DNA of 64,000 nucleotides from Paludibacteraceae bacterium (GCA_017464475.1 JAFTZQ010000005.1:186001-250000), one strand, 5' to 3'. Positions 49,464 to 58,877 are shown, counted from the first letter of the stretch. Translations and numbers: made by a program. The notes: generated by a model not told the origin, from the sequence alone.

Positions 49464-51857
49464 ATGCGTAAACTTGTTCTAAGTATATTGGTGATGTGTG
49501 TTGCCTGCGTATTTGCGCAGGTGACACCTTCTCCGAATCCTATTCCAGTGGGCTATGCCGGCGAAGTGACGATTGTTTATGACGCTACGAAAGGCAGCGG
49601 AGGAATGGTGGGTGCCACCAAATGTTATGCCCACACGGGTCTCATTACTGCGGATTCGAAGAATACCGGCGACTGGAAGAATGTCATCGGTTCATGGCGT
49701 GGAGCGACTCAGCCTCAGTTGACTGCTTTGGGCGACAATAAATGGCAGTTGGTAATACCGAATATCTATTCGTTCTACGGCGTGCCGGAGACGACGGATA
49801 TCAAAGCGTTGGCTTTTGTGTTCCACGACGGTCCGAGCGGAAGCAAGGAAGGCAAAGCTGTGTCGGGTGACATCCTCGTTTATCTGGGCGAAGAAACCGG
49901 TGGAGATATTTGGGACGCAGTGGCAGATGTGGCTCCCGTGACGGGCACTCGTCCTTCGGGTGTCAGCAACGGTATTTACTATGGGGCGGATGGTACGTCT
50001 GTGACGCTGTGTACGTATGCAGCAAGCCATACCGAGCCGGCAAGACGCGTTTTCCTGCTGGGCGATATGACCGACTGGAAACTGGATGCGGCGCACCAGA
50101 TGAAGCGCGACGGCAACTATTTCTGGATCACCCTCACGGGCTTGGAGGCGGGAAAGGAGTATCGTTTTCAATATGCTGTGGAGCGTGCGGATGGTGTGAA
50201 GAAACAGATCTGCGATATCTATTCGGAGAAAGTGATTCACTCCGACGACCAATGGGAGCCGAAGCAGGTGGATCCGACCTTGATTGATTATCCGACCAGA
50301 GGTGCTGACGGCGGCTATGTGACTGTTATTCAACCCGGTAAACCGGAGTATCAATGGTCGAGCGCTACGCTCAATTTCCAGCGTCCTGCGCGTGAGAACC
50401 TGATTGTCTATGAGGTGTGGGTATATGATTACACCACCAAACGGACCTTCAAGGGTTTGATAGACCGGCTTGATTATATCCAGAACTTGGGTGTGAATGC
50501 GATCGAACTGATGCCTATTACGGAGTTTGAGGGCAATCAGAGTTGGGGCTATAATCCGGTGCTTTATTTTGCGCTGGACAGGGCGTACGGCAAGGCGGAT
50601 GATTTCAAGCAGTTGGTGGATGAGTGCCATAAACGCGGCATTGCGGTGATCATGGATATGGTGTTCAACCATACGAACGGTTCTAACCCGATGGTCAAAC
50701 TCTATCCTTGGACCAGCAGTGATAAGTCGCAGACGGAGTTGCGGCTCAACCCGTGGATCAATATCAATCCGCCGGAGGGCGACAACGGCTATGGCGAGGA
50801 ATGGAACCATGATTTCGGACCTGCCAAAGAGATGTTCGAGCGCGTGTTCGAGTATTGGCTGCGGGAGTATAAGATTGACGGCTACCGTCTGGATCTCAGT
50901 CATGGTCTTTGCGGCAATACCAACAATGCGGTGTCTAACCTCATCAGTTATTACAACAATCATGTCAAGGCGGTGTCGAATGGCGCTTATATGATTTTGG
51001 AGCACTGGGGCAACGGACAAGACCAGTTAATCGGTCAGGGCATGCAATGCTGGACGGGTAATGTGATTACGAATGCGTATTGCCAGACGGCGATGGGTTG
51101 GCTCAAAGACGGCGATGGTTTTGATGGCGCCAACAGAGCAGGGTATGTCTCTTATGCCGAGAGCCACGATGAGGAACGAATGCAATACAAGGCGAAGATG
51201 TACGGTAATGGTGATTTGAAGACCAACGAGACTGCGCGTCTGGGACGTGTGGCGGAGAATGTGGCATTCAATGTGCTGCTGAAGGGCGCGCACATGTTGT
51301 GGCAGTTCGAGGAGTTGGGTTACGACATCTCGATTGACCAGAACGGTCGTACCGGCAGCAAACCTAATCCGTCCACCAAGGGGTATTTCGTTCAACCGGC
51401 GCGTGTGGATGCCTTCACCAAGTGTGCGCAAGTGATCACGCTGCGGACTCAGTTGATGCCGAATGCCTTTACCGGCACGCCGAGCGTCAGCATCGGTTCC
51501 GGCAAAGCGCTTCGTACGATCCAATGGGGCAATAATGTGTTCGTTGCGGCTAACTTTGGCGTAGAAGGAAATCAGGCGGTGTCGCTTCCGTCAGGTACGT
51601 GGTATGATTATCTGGGAGGAGCAGTCAAGGCAACTGCTACTACCTGTGTTCTCGCACCGGGTGAATTGAAAGTGTTCACCGGTATGCAAGTCATTGCTCC
51701 GACATTCGCTGATATCCAGAAGAGGGACGCACAGGGGATTGAAAACCTCTCCCCGACCCTCCCCACAAGGGAGGGAGTAAAATTCCTCCACAACGGTCAT
51801 TTGTATATCCTCCGCGGCGACGGAACTTACACGCTCACGGGCGCGCGCGTTCAATAA
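49464..51857 (+). CDS. Secreted multidomain GH13 (pullulanase/amylase-like)
   Basis: A 797-residue exported enzyme. Signal MRKLVLSILVMCVACVFAQ; an N-terminal beta domain (~20-160); a CBM48-like domain (~190-270, RRVFLLGDMTDWKLDAAHQM, EYRFQYAVE); a GH13 barrel (~310-690: YEVWVYDYT, GVNAIELMPITEFEGNQSWGYNP, DMVFNHT, DGYRLDLSHG nucleophile, ILEHWGN acid, YAESHDEER); a C-terminal beta domain; the element peptide LSPTLPTREG and the tail LHNGHLYILRGDGTYTLTG. Domain order fits branching- or debranching-type GH13; exact specificity open. Confidence 0.92.
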   Translation: MRKLVLSILVMCVACVFAQVTPSPNPIPVGYAGEVTIVYDATKGSGGMVGATKCYAHTGLITADSKNTGDWKNVIGSWRGATQPQLTALGDNKWQLVIPNIYSFYGVPETTDIKALAFVFHDGPSGSKEGKAVSGDILVYLGEETGGDIWDAVADVAPVTGTRPSGVSNGIYYGADGTSVTLCTYAASHTEPARRVFLLGDMTDWKLDAAHQMKRDGNYFWITLTGLEAGKEYRFQYAVERADGVKKQICDIYSEKVIHSDDQWEPKQVDPTLIDYPTRGADGGYVTVIQPGKPEYQWSSATLNFQRPARENLIVYEVWVYDYTTKRTFKGLIDRLDYIQNLGVNAIELMPITEFEGNQSWGYNPVLYFALDRAYGKADDFKQLVDECHKRGIAVIMDMVFNHTNGSNPMVKLYPWTSSDKSQTELRLNPWININPPEGDNGYGEEWNHDFGPAKEMFERVFEYWLREYKIDGYRLDLSHGLCGNTNNAVSNLISYYNNHVKAVSNGAYMILEHWGNGQDQLIGQGMQCWTGNVITNAYCQTAMGWLKDGDGFDGANRAGYVSYAESHDEERMQYKAKMYGNGDLKTNETARLGRVAENVAFNVLLKGAHMLWQFEELGYDISIDQNGRTGSKPNPSTKGYFVQPARVDAFTKCAQVITLRTQLMPNAFTGTPSVSIGSGKALRTIQWGNNVFVAANFGVEGNQAVSLPSGTWYDYLGGAVKATATTCVLAPGELKVFTGMQVIAPTFADIQKRDAQGIENLSPTLPTREGVKFLHNGHLYILRGDGTYTLTGARVQ
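51744..51780 (+). repeat. Palindromic mini-element (copy 4)
   Basis: CCCTCCC-CACAA-GGGAGGG stem (51757-51775), in frame as SPTLPTREG, again just before the conserved C-terminal tail. Confidence 0.85.
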
Positions 51858-51862
51858 ATAAT

Positions 51863-52504
51863 ATGTACATCGCAATCGCCGGAAATATCGGAGCAGGAAA
51901 GACGACGCTGACGAAGATGTTAGCGAAGTATTACGGATGGGAGCCGCGGTTTGAATCCGTGAGCTTCAATCCGTACTTGGAGGACTATTACGGCGATATC
52001 AAGCGATGGGCGTTTTGTCTGGAGACTTATTTCCTCAAGGAACGGTTCAAGGACATGCTGGCTGTACAGAAAGCGGGGCATACGATTGTCCAAGACCGCT
52101 CAATCTTCGAGGGTGTCTATGTCTTCGTCCGCAATAACTACGAGCGCGGAGACCTGTCCGAGCGCGATTTCGAGACGTTCATGGAGCTCTTCGACCTCAT
52201 GAAATCGCAGATGAAAATGCCGGATATGATGATTTACCTCCGTAAGTCTGTTCCGGCGCTCGTTGCCCAGATTCAGAAACGCGGACGGGACTATGAGCAG
52301 CAGATGGAGATTGACTACCTCAAAGGGCTGAATGATAAATACGAAGATTTTATCTTCCATCGCTATGAGGGACGTGTCCTTGTTATCGAGTCGGACGGAA
52401 TGGATTTTGAGAACAACCCGAAGGATTTCAGGCATGTGATCGACCGCGTGGATGCTGAACTCTTCGGACTCTTCAGTGAAAATAACTGGAATAATAACTT
52501 ATAA
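51863..52504 (+). CDS. Deoxynucleoside kinase (first of tandem pair)
   Basis: A 213-residue dNK-family kinase that phosphorylates deoxynucleosides for salvage. P-loop GNIGAGKTT, substrate motif RFESVSFNPYLEDYY, QDRSIFEG (DRS), lid region RGRDYEQQMEIDYL. Six bp after the amylase stop. 56% or so of positions look alike with the next gene by eye; the pair probably split purine deoxynucleosides between them, as in other bacteria with dGK/dAK pairs. Confidence 0.92.
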   Translation: MYIAIAGNIGAGKTTLTKMLAKYYGWEPRFESVSFNPYLEDYYGDIKRWAFCLETYFLKERFKDMLAVQKAGHTIVQDRSIFEGVYVFVRNNYERGDLSERDFETFMELFDLMKSQMKMPDMMIYLRKSVPALVAQIQKRGRDYEQQMEIDYLKGLNDKYEDFIFHRYEGRVLVIESDGMDFENNPKDFRHVIDRVDAELFGLFSENNWNNNL

Positions 52505-52541
52505 AACCTCCCGCGGCGTGGAGTAATATGCCGAACGCGAC

Positions 52542-53189
52542 ATGCACATAGCTGTAGCAGGAAACATCGGGTGCGGAAAGACCACCCTGACAAACATGTT
52601 AGCCAAGCATTATGGCTGGGAACCTCGTTTCGAATCCGTGGAGTATAACCCTTATCTCGCTGATTTCTACCAAGATATGGCGAGGTGGTCGTTTAATCTG
52701 CAGGTCTATTTCCTCAACAAGCGTTTCAAAGACGTCGTGGAGATCGGTCAGTCGGACAAGTATATCATCCAGGATCGCACGATCTATGAGGACGCGCGTA
52801 TTTTTGCGCCAAACCTGCATGACCAAGGGATGATGAGTGATCGTGATTTCGAGAACTACCAGGACCTCTTTGAGCTCATGACAACTCTGGTCAAGATGCC
52901 GGATCTGCTGATCTATGTGCGTGCGTCTGTTCCGACGCTCGTTGCGCAGATCCAGAAACGTGCCCGCGGCTATGAGCAGCAGATGAAACTGGATTACCTC
53001 CAGGGTCTGAACGACAAATACGAAGCTTGGATCAAGGATTACAAAGGCAAACTGCTGATCATTGAGGGCGATAAGATCAAGTTCGGCGAGAACCCCGAGG
53101 ATTTCCGTTGGGTAACCGACCATATAGACGCCGAACTCTTCGGCCTCTTCCCCTTCGAAGCCGAAGAGAAAACCGGCAAGGAGATATGA
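52542..53189 (+). CDS. Deoxynucleoside kinase (second of tandem pair)
   Basis: A 215-residue paralogue of the previous kinase: GNIGCGKTT, RFESVEYNPYLADFYQDM, QDRTIYEDARIF, RARGYEQQMKLDYLQGL. Differences at the substrate-contact ED/EG position after DR(S/T)IxE suggest different base preference. Tandem orientation with a 37-bp gap; terminator downstream. Confidence 0.92.
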   Translation: MHIAVAGNIGCGKTTLTNMLAKHYGWEPRFESVEYNPYLADFYQDMARWSFNLQVYFLNKRFKDVVEIGQSDKYIIQDRTIYEDARIFAPNLHDQGMMSDRDFENYQDLFELMTTLVKMPDLLIYVRASVPTLVAQIQKRARGYEQQMKLDYLQGLNDKYEAWIKDYKGKLLIIEGDKIKFGENPEDFRWVTDHIDAELFGLFPFEAEEKTGKEI

Positions 53190-53224
53190 TAATCCGAAGT
53201 CATGCTTGATTATATCTCACAATA

Positions 53225-53250
53225 AAAAATCGTCCTTTGGGGCGATTTTT
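53225..53250 (+). terminator. Terminator after deoxynucleoside kinases
   Basis: AAAAATCG pairs with CGATTTTT, with TCC/GGG inside and a TTT(G) loop; ends in a T5 run. Confidence 0.85.
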
Positions 53251-53251
53251 C

Positions 53252-53282
53252 TTGCATATTTGCAAAAAAAGCAGTACCTTTG
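53252..53282 (+). promoter_or_regulatory. Promoter of Xer recombinase gene
   Basis: TTGCATATTTGCAA block, A-run, TACCTTTG at 53275-53282. The ATG is only 4 bases further, so the mRNA would start at or near the start codon. Confidence 0.7.
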
Positions 53283-53286
53283 CAGC

Positions 53287-54231
53287 ATGATTCAGCATTT
53301 CTTGGATTATATTGCGATCGAGCGGAAGTATTCGGCTCGGACGGTGGAGGCTTACCGCGATGATCTGCGGGACTTTTGCCGTTTCCTGGGTGTGCCGCAG
53401 GATCAGTACGATCCGAAGAAGGTGGACGAGAATGATGTCAAGACTTGGATGCTGGATCTGCTGGAGGAGCAGAAACAGTCCCCGCGGTCGGTAAAACGCA
53501 GGCTATCGGCATTGCGCAGTTTCTATAAGTTCCTGCTTCGTACCAAACTGACCGACCGCGACATCACCGCCCGCGTTGTTCCGCCTAAGGCGGACAAGCC
53601 GTTGCCGGTGTTCTTCCGCCCGGAAGAGATGGAGGCGGTTGCGCGGATGAACGACGGATCCGCAGATGCGGGGGAGGCAACTTTTGAGGAGGTACGCGAT
53701 TTTCTGATTATTGAGATTCTGTATCAGACCGGAATGCGTCAGGCGGAGTTGTTGGGACTACAGGATGCCGATCTGGACTTGGCGCAGGGGCAGGTGCGCG
53801 TCTTCGGTAAACGGCGTAAGGAACGGGTGATTCCTATCGGCGAGGCATTGAAGGGGCTGATCCGGAACTACCTGGAGGAGCGCAAAGCGATAGCCGGAGA
53901 GAGAAGCGAGGCATTTCTCGTCAAGCGAACCAAGAAGGGCGAGGTGGTGCCGATGACGAAAAACACCTTATATAATATTGTGCGCGCGCGTATGGGAGAA
54001 GTGAGTACGCTGAAGAAGCACTCGCCGCATGTGCTGCGTCACACGTTTGCGACCGCGATGTTGGATAACGGTGCCGATATCCGTACGATTCAGGAGCTTT
54101 TGGGTCACGCATCGCTCTCCACGACCCAAGTCTATACGCATACCACCTTTGAGCAAATAAAGCGTGTCTATATGGCGACTCACCCCCGAGCAAAGGGTGC
54201 TGGAGGGTCAAAAAACAAGAAAAACGACTAA
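53287..54231 (+). CDS. xerC: Tyrosine recombinase XerC/XerD
   Basis: A 314-residue site-specific recombinase that resolves chromosome dimers at dif. N-terminal SAM-like domain (FLDYIAIERKYSARTVEAYRDDL), catalytic domain with Arg in YQTGMRQAELLGL, HVLRHTFAT, LGHASLSTTQVYTH and the nucleophile Tyr of that last motif. XerC against XerD cannot be decided from sequence alone. The frame is open to 53206, but that part is terminator and promoter; MIQHFLDYI is the start. It lies ahead of the tRNA-tuf cluster. Confidence 0.93.
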   Translation: MIQHFLDYIAIERKYSARTVEAYRDDLRDFCRFLGVPQDQYDPKKVDENDVKTWMLDLLEEQKQSPRSVKRRLSALRSFYKFLLRTKLTDRDITARVVPPKADKPLPVFFRPEEMEAVARMNDGSADAGEATFEEVRDFLIIEILYQTGMRQAELLGLQDADLDLAQGQVRVFGKRRKERVIPIGEALKGLIRNYLEERKAIAGERSEAFLVKRTKKGEVVPMTKNTLYNIVRARMGEVSTLKKHSPHVLRHTFATAMLDNGADIRTIQELLGHASLSTTQVYTHTTFEQIKRVYMATHPRAKGAGGSKNKKND

Positions 54232-54245
54232 AAAATGCATTTTTT

Positions 54246-54290
54246 TGCAGAAATATTTGGTCAATTCAAAAAAAAGCAGTACTTTTGCAC
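54246..54290 (+). promoter_or_regulatory. tRNA cluster promoter with extended conserved block
   Basis: TGCAGAAA.ATTTGGTCAATTC, A8, GCAG, TACTTTTGCAC. Identical to the tRNA-Phe promoter block over 45 bp except one base. Protein gene promoters in the window have a different upstream half. Confidence 0.8.
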
Positions 54291-54319
54291 GCTTTTTCGT
54301 CGGAAGTGTATTGACGAAC

Positions 54320-54392
54320 GCCTCTATAGCTCAGTTGGTAGAGCACTAGATTTGTAATCCAGCGGTCGTTGGTTCGAGTCCGACTAGAGGCT
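54320..54392 (+). tRNA. tRNA-Thr (TGT)
   Basis: 73 nt; acceptor GCCTCTA/TAGAGGC, discriminator T, anticodon TGT in TTTGTAA loop, TTCGAGT T-loop. First of four, same order as the E. coli thrU-tyrU-glyT-thrT-tufB cluster. Confidence 0.96.
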
Positions 54393-54411
54393 CAAAAGAT
54401 CTTTGAAAAAT

Positions 54412-54493
54412 GGGTGTGTTCCAGAGTGGCCAAATGGGGCAGACTGTAAATCTGCTGTCTTCGACTTCGGTGGTTCGAATCCATCCGCACCCA
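54412..54493 (+). tRNA. tRNA-Tyr (GTA)
   Basis: 82 nt class II tRNA with long variable arm; acceptor GGGTGTG/CGCACCC, discriminator A, anticodon GTA in CTGTAAA loop. Confidence 0.96.
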
Positions 54494-54523
54494 CACATTG
54501 CGCGGCAGTGCTGCAAATGCGAC

Positions 54524-54596
54524 GCGAAAGTAGCTCAGTCGATAGAGCACTAGCCTTCCAAGCTGGGGGTCGCGGGTTTGAGTCCCGTCTTTCGCT
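54524..54596 (+). tRNA. tRNA-Gly (TCC)
   Basis: 73 nt; acceptor GCGAAAG/CTTTCGC, discriminator T, anticodon TCC in CTTCCAA loop. Confidence 0.96.
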
Positions 54597-54601
54597 CTTA
54601 T

Positions 54602-54673
<72 letters not shown>

Positions 54674-54714
54674 CTCACGCGTTCGACAAATAGATCGCAA
54701 GCGCGCAAAAAATA

Positions 54715-54752
54715 AAAGGTTGGTCAACGGTCTACATTGACCGGCCTTTTTT
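54715..54752 (+). terminator. Terminator or attenuator between tRNA cluster and tuf
   Basis: AAAGGTTGGTCAA pairs with TTGACCGGCCTTT (G.T wobbles) around ACGGTCTACA and runs into T6. It would separate or attenuate transcription from tRNAs into tuf. Confidence 0.75.
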
Positions 54753-54817
54753 AAGTTAAAGGAAACAAACAAAAACAAATTTTGTTTATTAACGTTAATA
54801 AAAATTAAAGAATTACT

Positions 54818-56005
54818 ATGGCAAAAGAAAAATTTGACCGTTCGAAACCGCACGTAAACATCGGTACCATCGGTCACGTTGACCACGGAAAAACGACTCT
54901 GACCGCAGCTATTACCACCGTATTGGCAAAGAAGGGTCTTTCGGAGCAGCGTTCTTTCGATTCAATCGATAACGCTCCCGAGGAGAAAGAGCGTGGTATT
55001 ACAATCAACACCGCACACGTAGAGTATCAAACAGCAAACCGTCACTACGCACACGTAGACTGCCCGGGCCACGCTGACTATGTAAAGAACATGGTTACCG
55101 GTGCCGCTCAGATGGATGGTGCTATCATCGTAGTAGCTGCAACTGATGGTCCTATGCCTCAGACCCGCGAGCACATCCTGTTGGCTCGCCAAGTAAACGT
55201 ACCGCGTCTGGTTGTATTCATGAACAAGTGCGATATGGTTGACGATCCTGAGATGCTTGACCTCGTTGAGATGGAGATGCGTGAGCTTCTCTCGTTCTAT
55301 GAGTTCGACGGCGACAACACCCCGGTTATCCGCGGTTCTGCACTGGGTGCACTGAACGGTGTTCCGCAGTGGGAAGAGAAGATTATGGAGTTGATGGACG
55401 CTTGCGACAACTGGATCCAGCTGCCTGTACGCGCCGTTGACAAACCGTTCCTGATGCCGGTTGAGGATGTATTCTCGATCACCGGTCGTGGTACTGTTGC
55501 AACGGGTCGTATCGAGACCGGTGTCATCAAAGTAGGTGACGAGGTTCAGTTGATCGGTCTGGGTGCAGAGGGTAAGAAATCTGTTGTTACCGGCGTTGAG
55601 ATGTTCCGCAAACTGCTGGATCAAGGTGAGGCTGGTGATAACGTAGGTCTGCTCCTCCGTGGTATCGACAAAGACGAGGTTAAACGTGGTATGGTATTGA
55701 CTCACCCGGGTATGGTAAAACCGTACAGCGAGTTCAAGGCTTCGGTTTATATCCTGAAGAAAGAAGAGGGTGGTCGTCACACTCCGTTCCACAACCACGA
55801 TCGTCCTCAGTTCTACATCCGTACAATGGACGTAACCGGTGAGATCACTCTGCCGGAAGGAACTGAGATGGTAATGCCGGGCGATAACCTGGAGATCCAA
55901 GTTAAGTTGATCTATCCGGTTGCTTGCTCTGAGGGTCTGCGTTTCGCTATCCGTGAGGGTGGTCGTACCGTAGGTTCGGGCCAGATTACCAAACTGATTG
56001 ACTAA
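54818..56005 (+). CDS. tuf: Elongation factor Tu
   Basis: A 395-residue GTPase delivering aminoacyl-t[32 protein letters not shown], then domains 2 and 3 ([38 protein letters not shown]). Full length. Preceded by a ~65-nt AT-rich leader with TTAACGTTAA palindrome. Confidence 0.98.
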   Translation: MAKEKFDRSKPHVNIGTIGHVDHGKTTLTAAITTVLAKKGLSEQRSFDSIDNAPEEKERGITINTAHVEYQTANRHYAHVDCPGHADYVKNMVTGAAQMDGAIIVVAATDGPMPQTREHILLARQVNVPRLVVFMNKCDMVDDPEMLDLVEMEMRELLSFYEFDGDNTPVIRGSALGALNGVPQWEEKIMELMDACDNWIQLPVRAVDKPFLMPVEDVFSITGRGTVATGRIETGVIKVGDEVQLIGLGAEGKKSVVTGVEMFRKLLDQGEAGDNVGLLLRGIDKDEVKRGMVLTHPGMVKPYSEFKASVYILKKEEGGRHTPFHNHDRPQFYIRTMDVTGEITLPEGTEMVMPGDNLEIQVKLIYPVACSEGLRFAIREGGRTVGSGQITKLID

Positions 56006-56028
56006 TAATCAATCACTATTCCTCAACC

Positions 56029-56057
56029 AAATCAACGAGCAATGCGCTCGTTGATTT
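56029..56057 (+). terminator. Hairpin after tuf
   Basis: Perfect 12-bp stem AAATCAACGAGC/GCTCGTTGATTT with loop AATGC. No T-run follows; it may set the tuf mRNA 3' end or slow transcription before tRNA-Trp. Confidence 0.55.
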
Positions 56058-56125
56058 GAGAGGAGGAAGCGCGACAATTATACGAGTTACGCAGTAACGA
56101 AGTCATTGATCGCCGCTTCCGACGA

Positions 56126-56196
56126 ACGGAAGTCCTCCAATGGTAGGAGAGCGGTCTCCAAAACCGTTAATGTGGGTTCGATTCCTGCCTTCCGTG
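56126..56196 (+). tRNA. tRNA-Trp (CCA)
   Basis: 71 nt; acceptor ACGGAAG/CTTCCGT, discriminator G, anticodon CCA in CTCCAAA loop, T-arm GTGGGTTCGATTCCTGC. Position between tuf and secE is standard. Confidence 0.95.
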
Positions 56197-56291
56197 CTGT
56201 TACATGACATAGCTTCCGATTCGACTTTAACCAAGGGTTAGAGCCGGATTGTTGGCGCAGATATAATATAAGATAAAAAATAACTACTGAT

Positions 56292-56480
56292 ATGAAAGTT
56301 GTAGAGTACATCCAAGAATCGTACAACGAACTGGTTCACAAGACGAGTTGGCCGACCCGCAAAGAGTTGGCGCAAAGCTCAGTGATAGTATTGATTGCTT
56401 CCATAATACTAGCGCTGATAGTATGGCTTATGGACTGGTGCTTTGAGTCGATCATGACTTTTGTTTACGGTCTGTTCTAA
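56292..56480 (+). CDS. secE: Preprotein translocase subunit SecE
   Basis: A 62-residue single-helix SecE: amphipathic start YIQESYNELVHKTSWPTRKEL with the conserved TSWPT, membrane helix VIVLIASIILALIVWLMDW. Clamps SecY in the translocon. Followed by an 8-bp repeat spacer and nusG. Confidence 0.96.
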   Translation: MKVVEYIQESYNELVHKTSWPTRKELAQSSVIVLIASIILALIVWLMDWCFESIMTFVYGLF

Positions 56481-56520
56481 GATTTGAGAATTTGAAGATT
56501 TGAGAATTTGAAAATTTGAA
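56481..56520 (+). repeat. 8-bp x5 spacer between secE and nusG
   Basis: GATTTGAG, AATTTGAA, GATTTGAG, AATTTGAA, AATTTGAA from the base after the secE stop to 7 bp before the nusG ATG. Confidence 0.95.
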
Positions 56521-56527
56521 AATTAGT

Positions 56528-57079
56528 ATGGCTGAAAACAAGAAACAATGGTATGTGATGCGTGTTATCTCCGGTAAGGAGGGCAAGGTAGAGGAGTATA
56601 TCAATTCTGCTTTGATTACCAGTTCTCTTTTCCAGGAGTACGTATCGCAAGTTCTGATTCCCAAGGAGAAAGTGGTGACGCTGAAGAACGGCAGGCGCAC
56701 GGAGAAAGATCGCAATCTGCTTCCGGGCTATGTGCTGGTAGAGTGTTACCTATGCGACGAGAGCTTCCCTCTGTTGCGTAATATTCCCCATGTGATGGGA
56801 TTCCTGAGCGGCGGTAAGACGTCTGCCAAGCCGGAACCGGTTTCGCAAGAGGAGGTCAACAAACTGGTTGGTATCGCTTCCGAATCGGAGAGCCGTGCAG
56901 CGAGCGAGATTTCGTTCCTCGTAGGCGAGAGCGTCAAGGTCGTAGATGGTCCGTTCAACGGATTCAAGGGCACTATCCAAGAGGTGAGTCAGGACAAACA
57001 CAAGCTGAAAGTGGTCGTCACGATCTTCGATCGCCAGACTCCTCTGGAGCTCGGTTTCAATCAAGTAGAAAAAGAGTAG
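56528..57079 (+). CDS. nusG: Transcription elongation/antitermination factor NusG
   Basis: A 183-residue NusG: NGN domain (KKQWYVMRVISGKEGKVEEYI, LLPGYVLVE) and KOW domain (VDGPFNGFKGTIQEVS). It binds RNA polymerase and couples to ribosomes or Rho. TTG 56516 lies in the repeat; ATG 56528 is the start. Slightly divergent mid-loop (RTEKDRNL) as usual in Bacteroidetes. Confidence 0.96.
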   Translation: MAENKKQWYVMRVISGKEGKVEEYINSALITSSLFQEYVSQVLIPKEKVVTLKNGRRTEKDRNLLPGYVLVECYLCDESFPLLRNIPHVMGFLSGGKTSAKPEPVSQEEVNKLVGIASESESRAASEISFLVGESVKVVDGPFNGFKGTIQEVSQDKHKLKVVVTIFDRQTPLELGFNQVEKE

Positions 57080-57186
57080 GAGACTTCGTTACAGGTCGTT
57101 AGTTACTACTCGGTAGTTTCAATTTATTAACCGGCCGAGGACGCCAAGTCCGCTATCAGGCCAAAAACTATTAACAACGTAAAACT

Positions 57187-57609
57187 ATGGCTAAAGAAAT
57201 TGCTGGTTTTATCAAACTCCAAATCAAGGGTGGCGCAGCCAACCCTGCACCTCCGGTAGGCCCGGCTCTGGGTTCGAAGGGTGTGAACATCATGGAGTTC
57301 TGCAAACAGTTCAATGCCAGAACGCAAGACAAAGCAGGCAAAGTACTGCCTGTAATCATTACCGTTTATGCTGACAAGTCGTTCGACTTCGTCGTTAAGA
57401 CTCCTCCTGTAGCAATCCAGTTGCTGGAGGCAGCCAAGGTGAAGAGCGGAAGCGACCAGCCGAACCGTACCAAGGTAGCAACGATCACTGAGGAGCAAGC
57501 TCGTCAGATCGCACAGGACAAGATGGTGGATCTCAACTGCTTCACCTTGGAGTCCGCTCTCCGTATGGTAAAGGGTACCGCACGCAGCATGGGTATCGTA
57601 GTAAAGTAA
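57187..57609 (+). CDS. rplK: Ribosomal protein uL11
   Basis: A 140-residue L11: [31 protein letters not shown] and [10 protein letters not shown]. Binds the GTPase-centre rRNA. A 107-bp leader after nusG has a GGCCGAGGACGCCAAG stretch that could hold the L1 autoregulatory site of the L11-L1 operon (inference). Confidence 0.98.
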   Translation: MAKEIAGFIKLQIKGGAANPAPPVGPALGSKGVNIMEFCKQFNARTQDKAGKVLPVIITVYADKSFDFVVKTPPVAIQLLEAAKVKSGSDQPNRTKVATITEEQARQIAQDKMVDLNCFTLESALRMVKGTARSMGIVVK

Positions 57610-57634
57610 TTCACTTCAATCAACATCAACAATT

Positions 57635-58324
57635 ATGGCAAAACTGACAAAAAAACAGAAGCTTGCTGCTGAGAAGATTGAAGCAGGTAAGCTCTACACG
57701 ATCGAAGAGGCAGCGGCTCTCGTAAAAGAGATCACTACCACTAAATTCGATGCAAGCGTAGATATCGACGTACGTCTGGGTGTTGACCCGCGTAAAGCCA
57801 ACCAGATGGTTCGCGGCGTCGTAGCGCTCCCTAACGGAACGGGTAAAGTAGTCCGCGTTCTCGCACTCTGTACTCCGGATCAGGAGGCAGCTGCCAAAGA
57901 GGCAGGTGCTGACTATGTAGGTCTGGATGAGTATATTGAAAAGATCAAAGGTGGATGGACTGACATTGACGTCATCATCACCCAACCTCAGATCATGGGT
58001 AAGATCGGTGCACTCGGTCGCGTATTAGGTCCTCGTGGCTTGATGCCGAACCCCAAGAGCGGTACCGTTACCATGGACGTAGCGAAAGCTGTAAAAGAGG
58101 TAAAAGGTGGTAAGATTGACTTCAAGGTTGATAAGTTCGGTATTGTACACACCTCTATCGGTAAAGTAAGCTTCAGCGCTGAGAAGATCGCTGAGAACGC
58201 TCTCGCGTTCATCGAAACGATCAAGCACCTGAAACCGGCGGTATCGAAAGGTGAGTACATCAAGAGCGTTTATCTTTCCAGCACTATGAGTCAGGGTATT
58301 AAGATCGATACCAAATCGCTTTAA
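57635..58324 (+). CDS. rplA: Ribosomal protein uL1
   Basis: A 229-residue L1: [65 protein letters not shown]-site stalk protein and translational repressor of its operon. 25 bp after rplK. Confidence 0.98.
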   Translation: MAKLTKKQKLAAEKIEAGKLYTIEEAAALVKEITTTKFDASVDIDVRLGVDPRKANQMVRGVVALPNGTGKVVRVLALCTPDQEAAAKEAGADYVGLDEYIEKIKGGWTDIDVIITQPQIMGKIGALGRVLGPRGLMPNPKSGTVTMDVAKAVKEVKGGKIDFKVDKFGIVHTSIGKVSFSAEKIAENALAFIETIKHLKPAVSKGEYIKSVYLSSTMSQGIKIDTKSL

Positions 58325-58346
58325 TCTCTAAAAACAACAGACAAGT

Positions 58347-58877
58347 ATGAAAAAGGAAGATAAAAATCTCGTCATTGAAGCGCTGGGTGCCCAACTGGCT
58401 GAGTACGCACATTTCTACCTCGTAGATATCGAGGGTTTGGATGCGGCGAAGACCAGCGAGTTGCGTCGCGCATGCTTCAAGCAGGAAATTAAGCTCTTGG
58501 TAGCTAAGAACACGCTGCTGCATAAGGCTCTTGAGAAAAAGGGTATTGATGCAGAGATCTTCTCGGCTCTCAAGGGTAACACCGCGCTGATGCTGAGCAA
58601 CACCGGTAATGCACCTGCCAAACTCATCAAAGAGTTTACCAAGGGCGATAAGACGGGTGAGGCTAAGCCGCAGCTCAAAGCAGCTTATGTAGAAGAGACT
58701 GTCTATGTAGGCAAGCAAAATCTCGAGTTCCTCTGCGCTATCAAGTCCAAGAACGAGCTCATCGCCGAGTTGGTTGCATTGCTGCAATCGCCTGCGAAGA
58801 ACGTTATCTCGGCTCTGCAGAGCGGACAAAACACCATCCATGGTGTACTGCAAACTCTCGGCGAGCGTGCCGAGTAA
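58347..58877 (+). CDS. rplJ: Ribosomal protein uL10
   Basis: A 176-residue L10, base of the L7/L12 stalk: FYLVDIEGLDAAKTSELRRACF, LVAKNTLLHKALE, GNTALMLSNTGNAPAKLIKEF, C-terminal helix ISALQSGQNTIHGVLQTL. 22 bp after rplA; the short gap leaves little space for a classical L10 leader. Confidence 0.97.
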   Translation: MKKEDKNLVIEALGAQLAEYAHFYLVDIEGLDAAKTSELRRACFKQEIKLLVAKNTLLHKALEKKGIDAEIFSALKGNTALMLSNTGNAPAKLIKEFTKGDKTGEAKPQLKAAYVEETVYVGKQNLEFLCAIKSKNELIAELVALLQSPAKNVISALQSGQNTIHGVLQTLGERAE

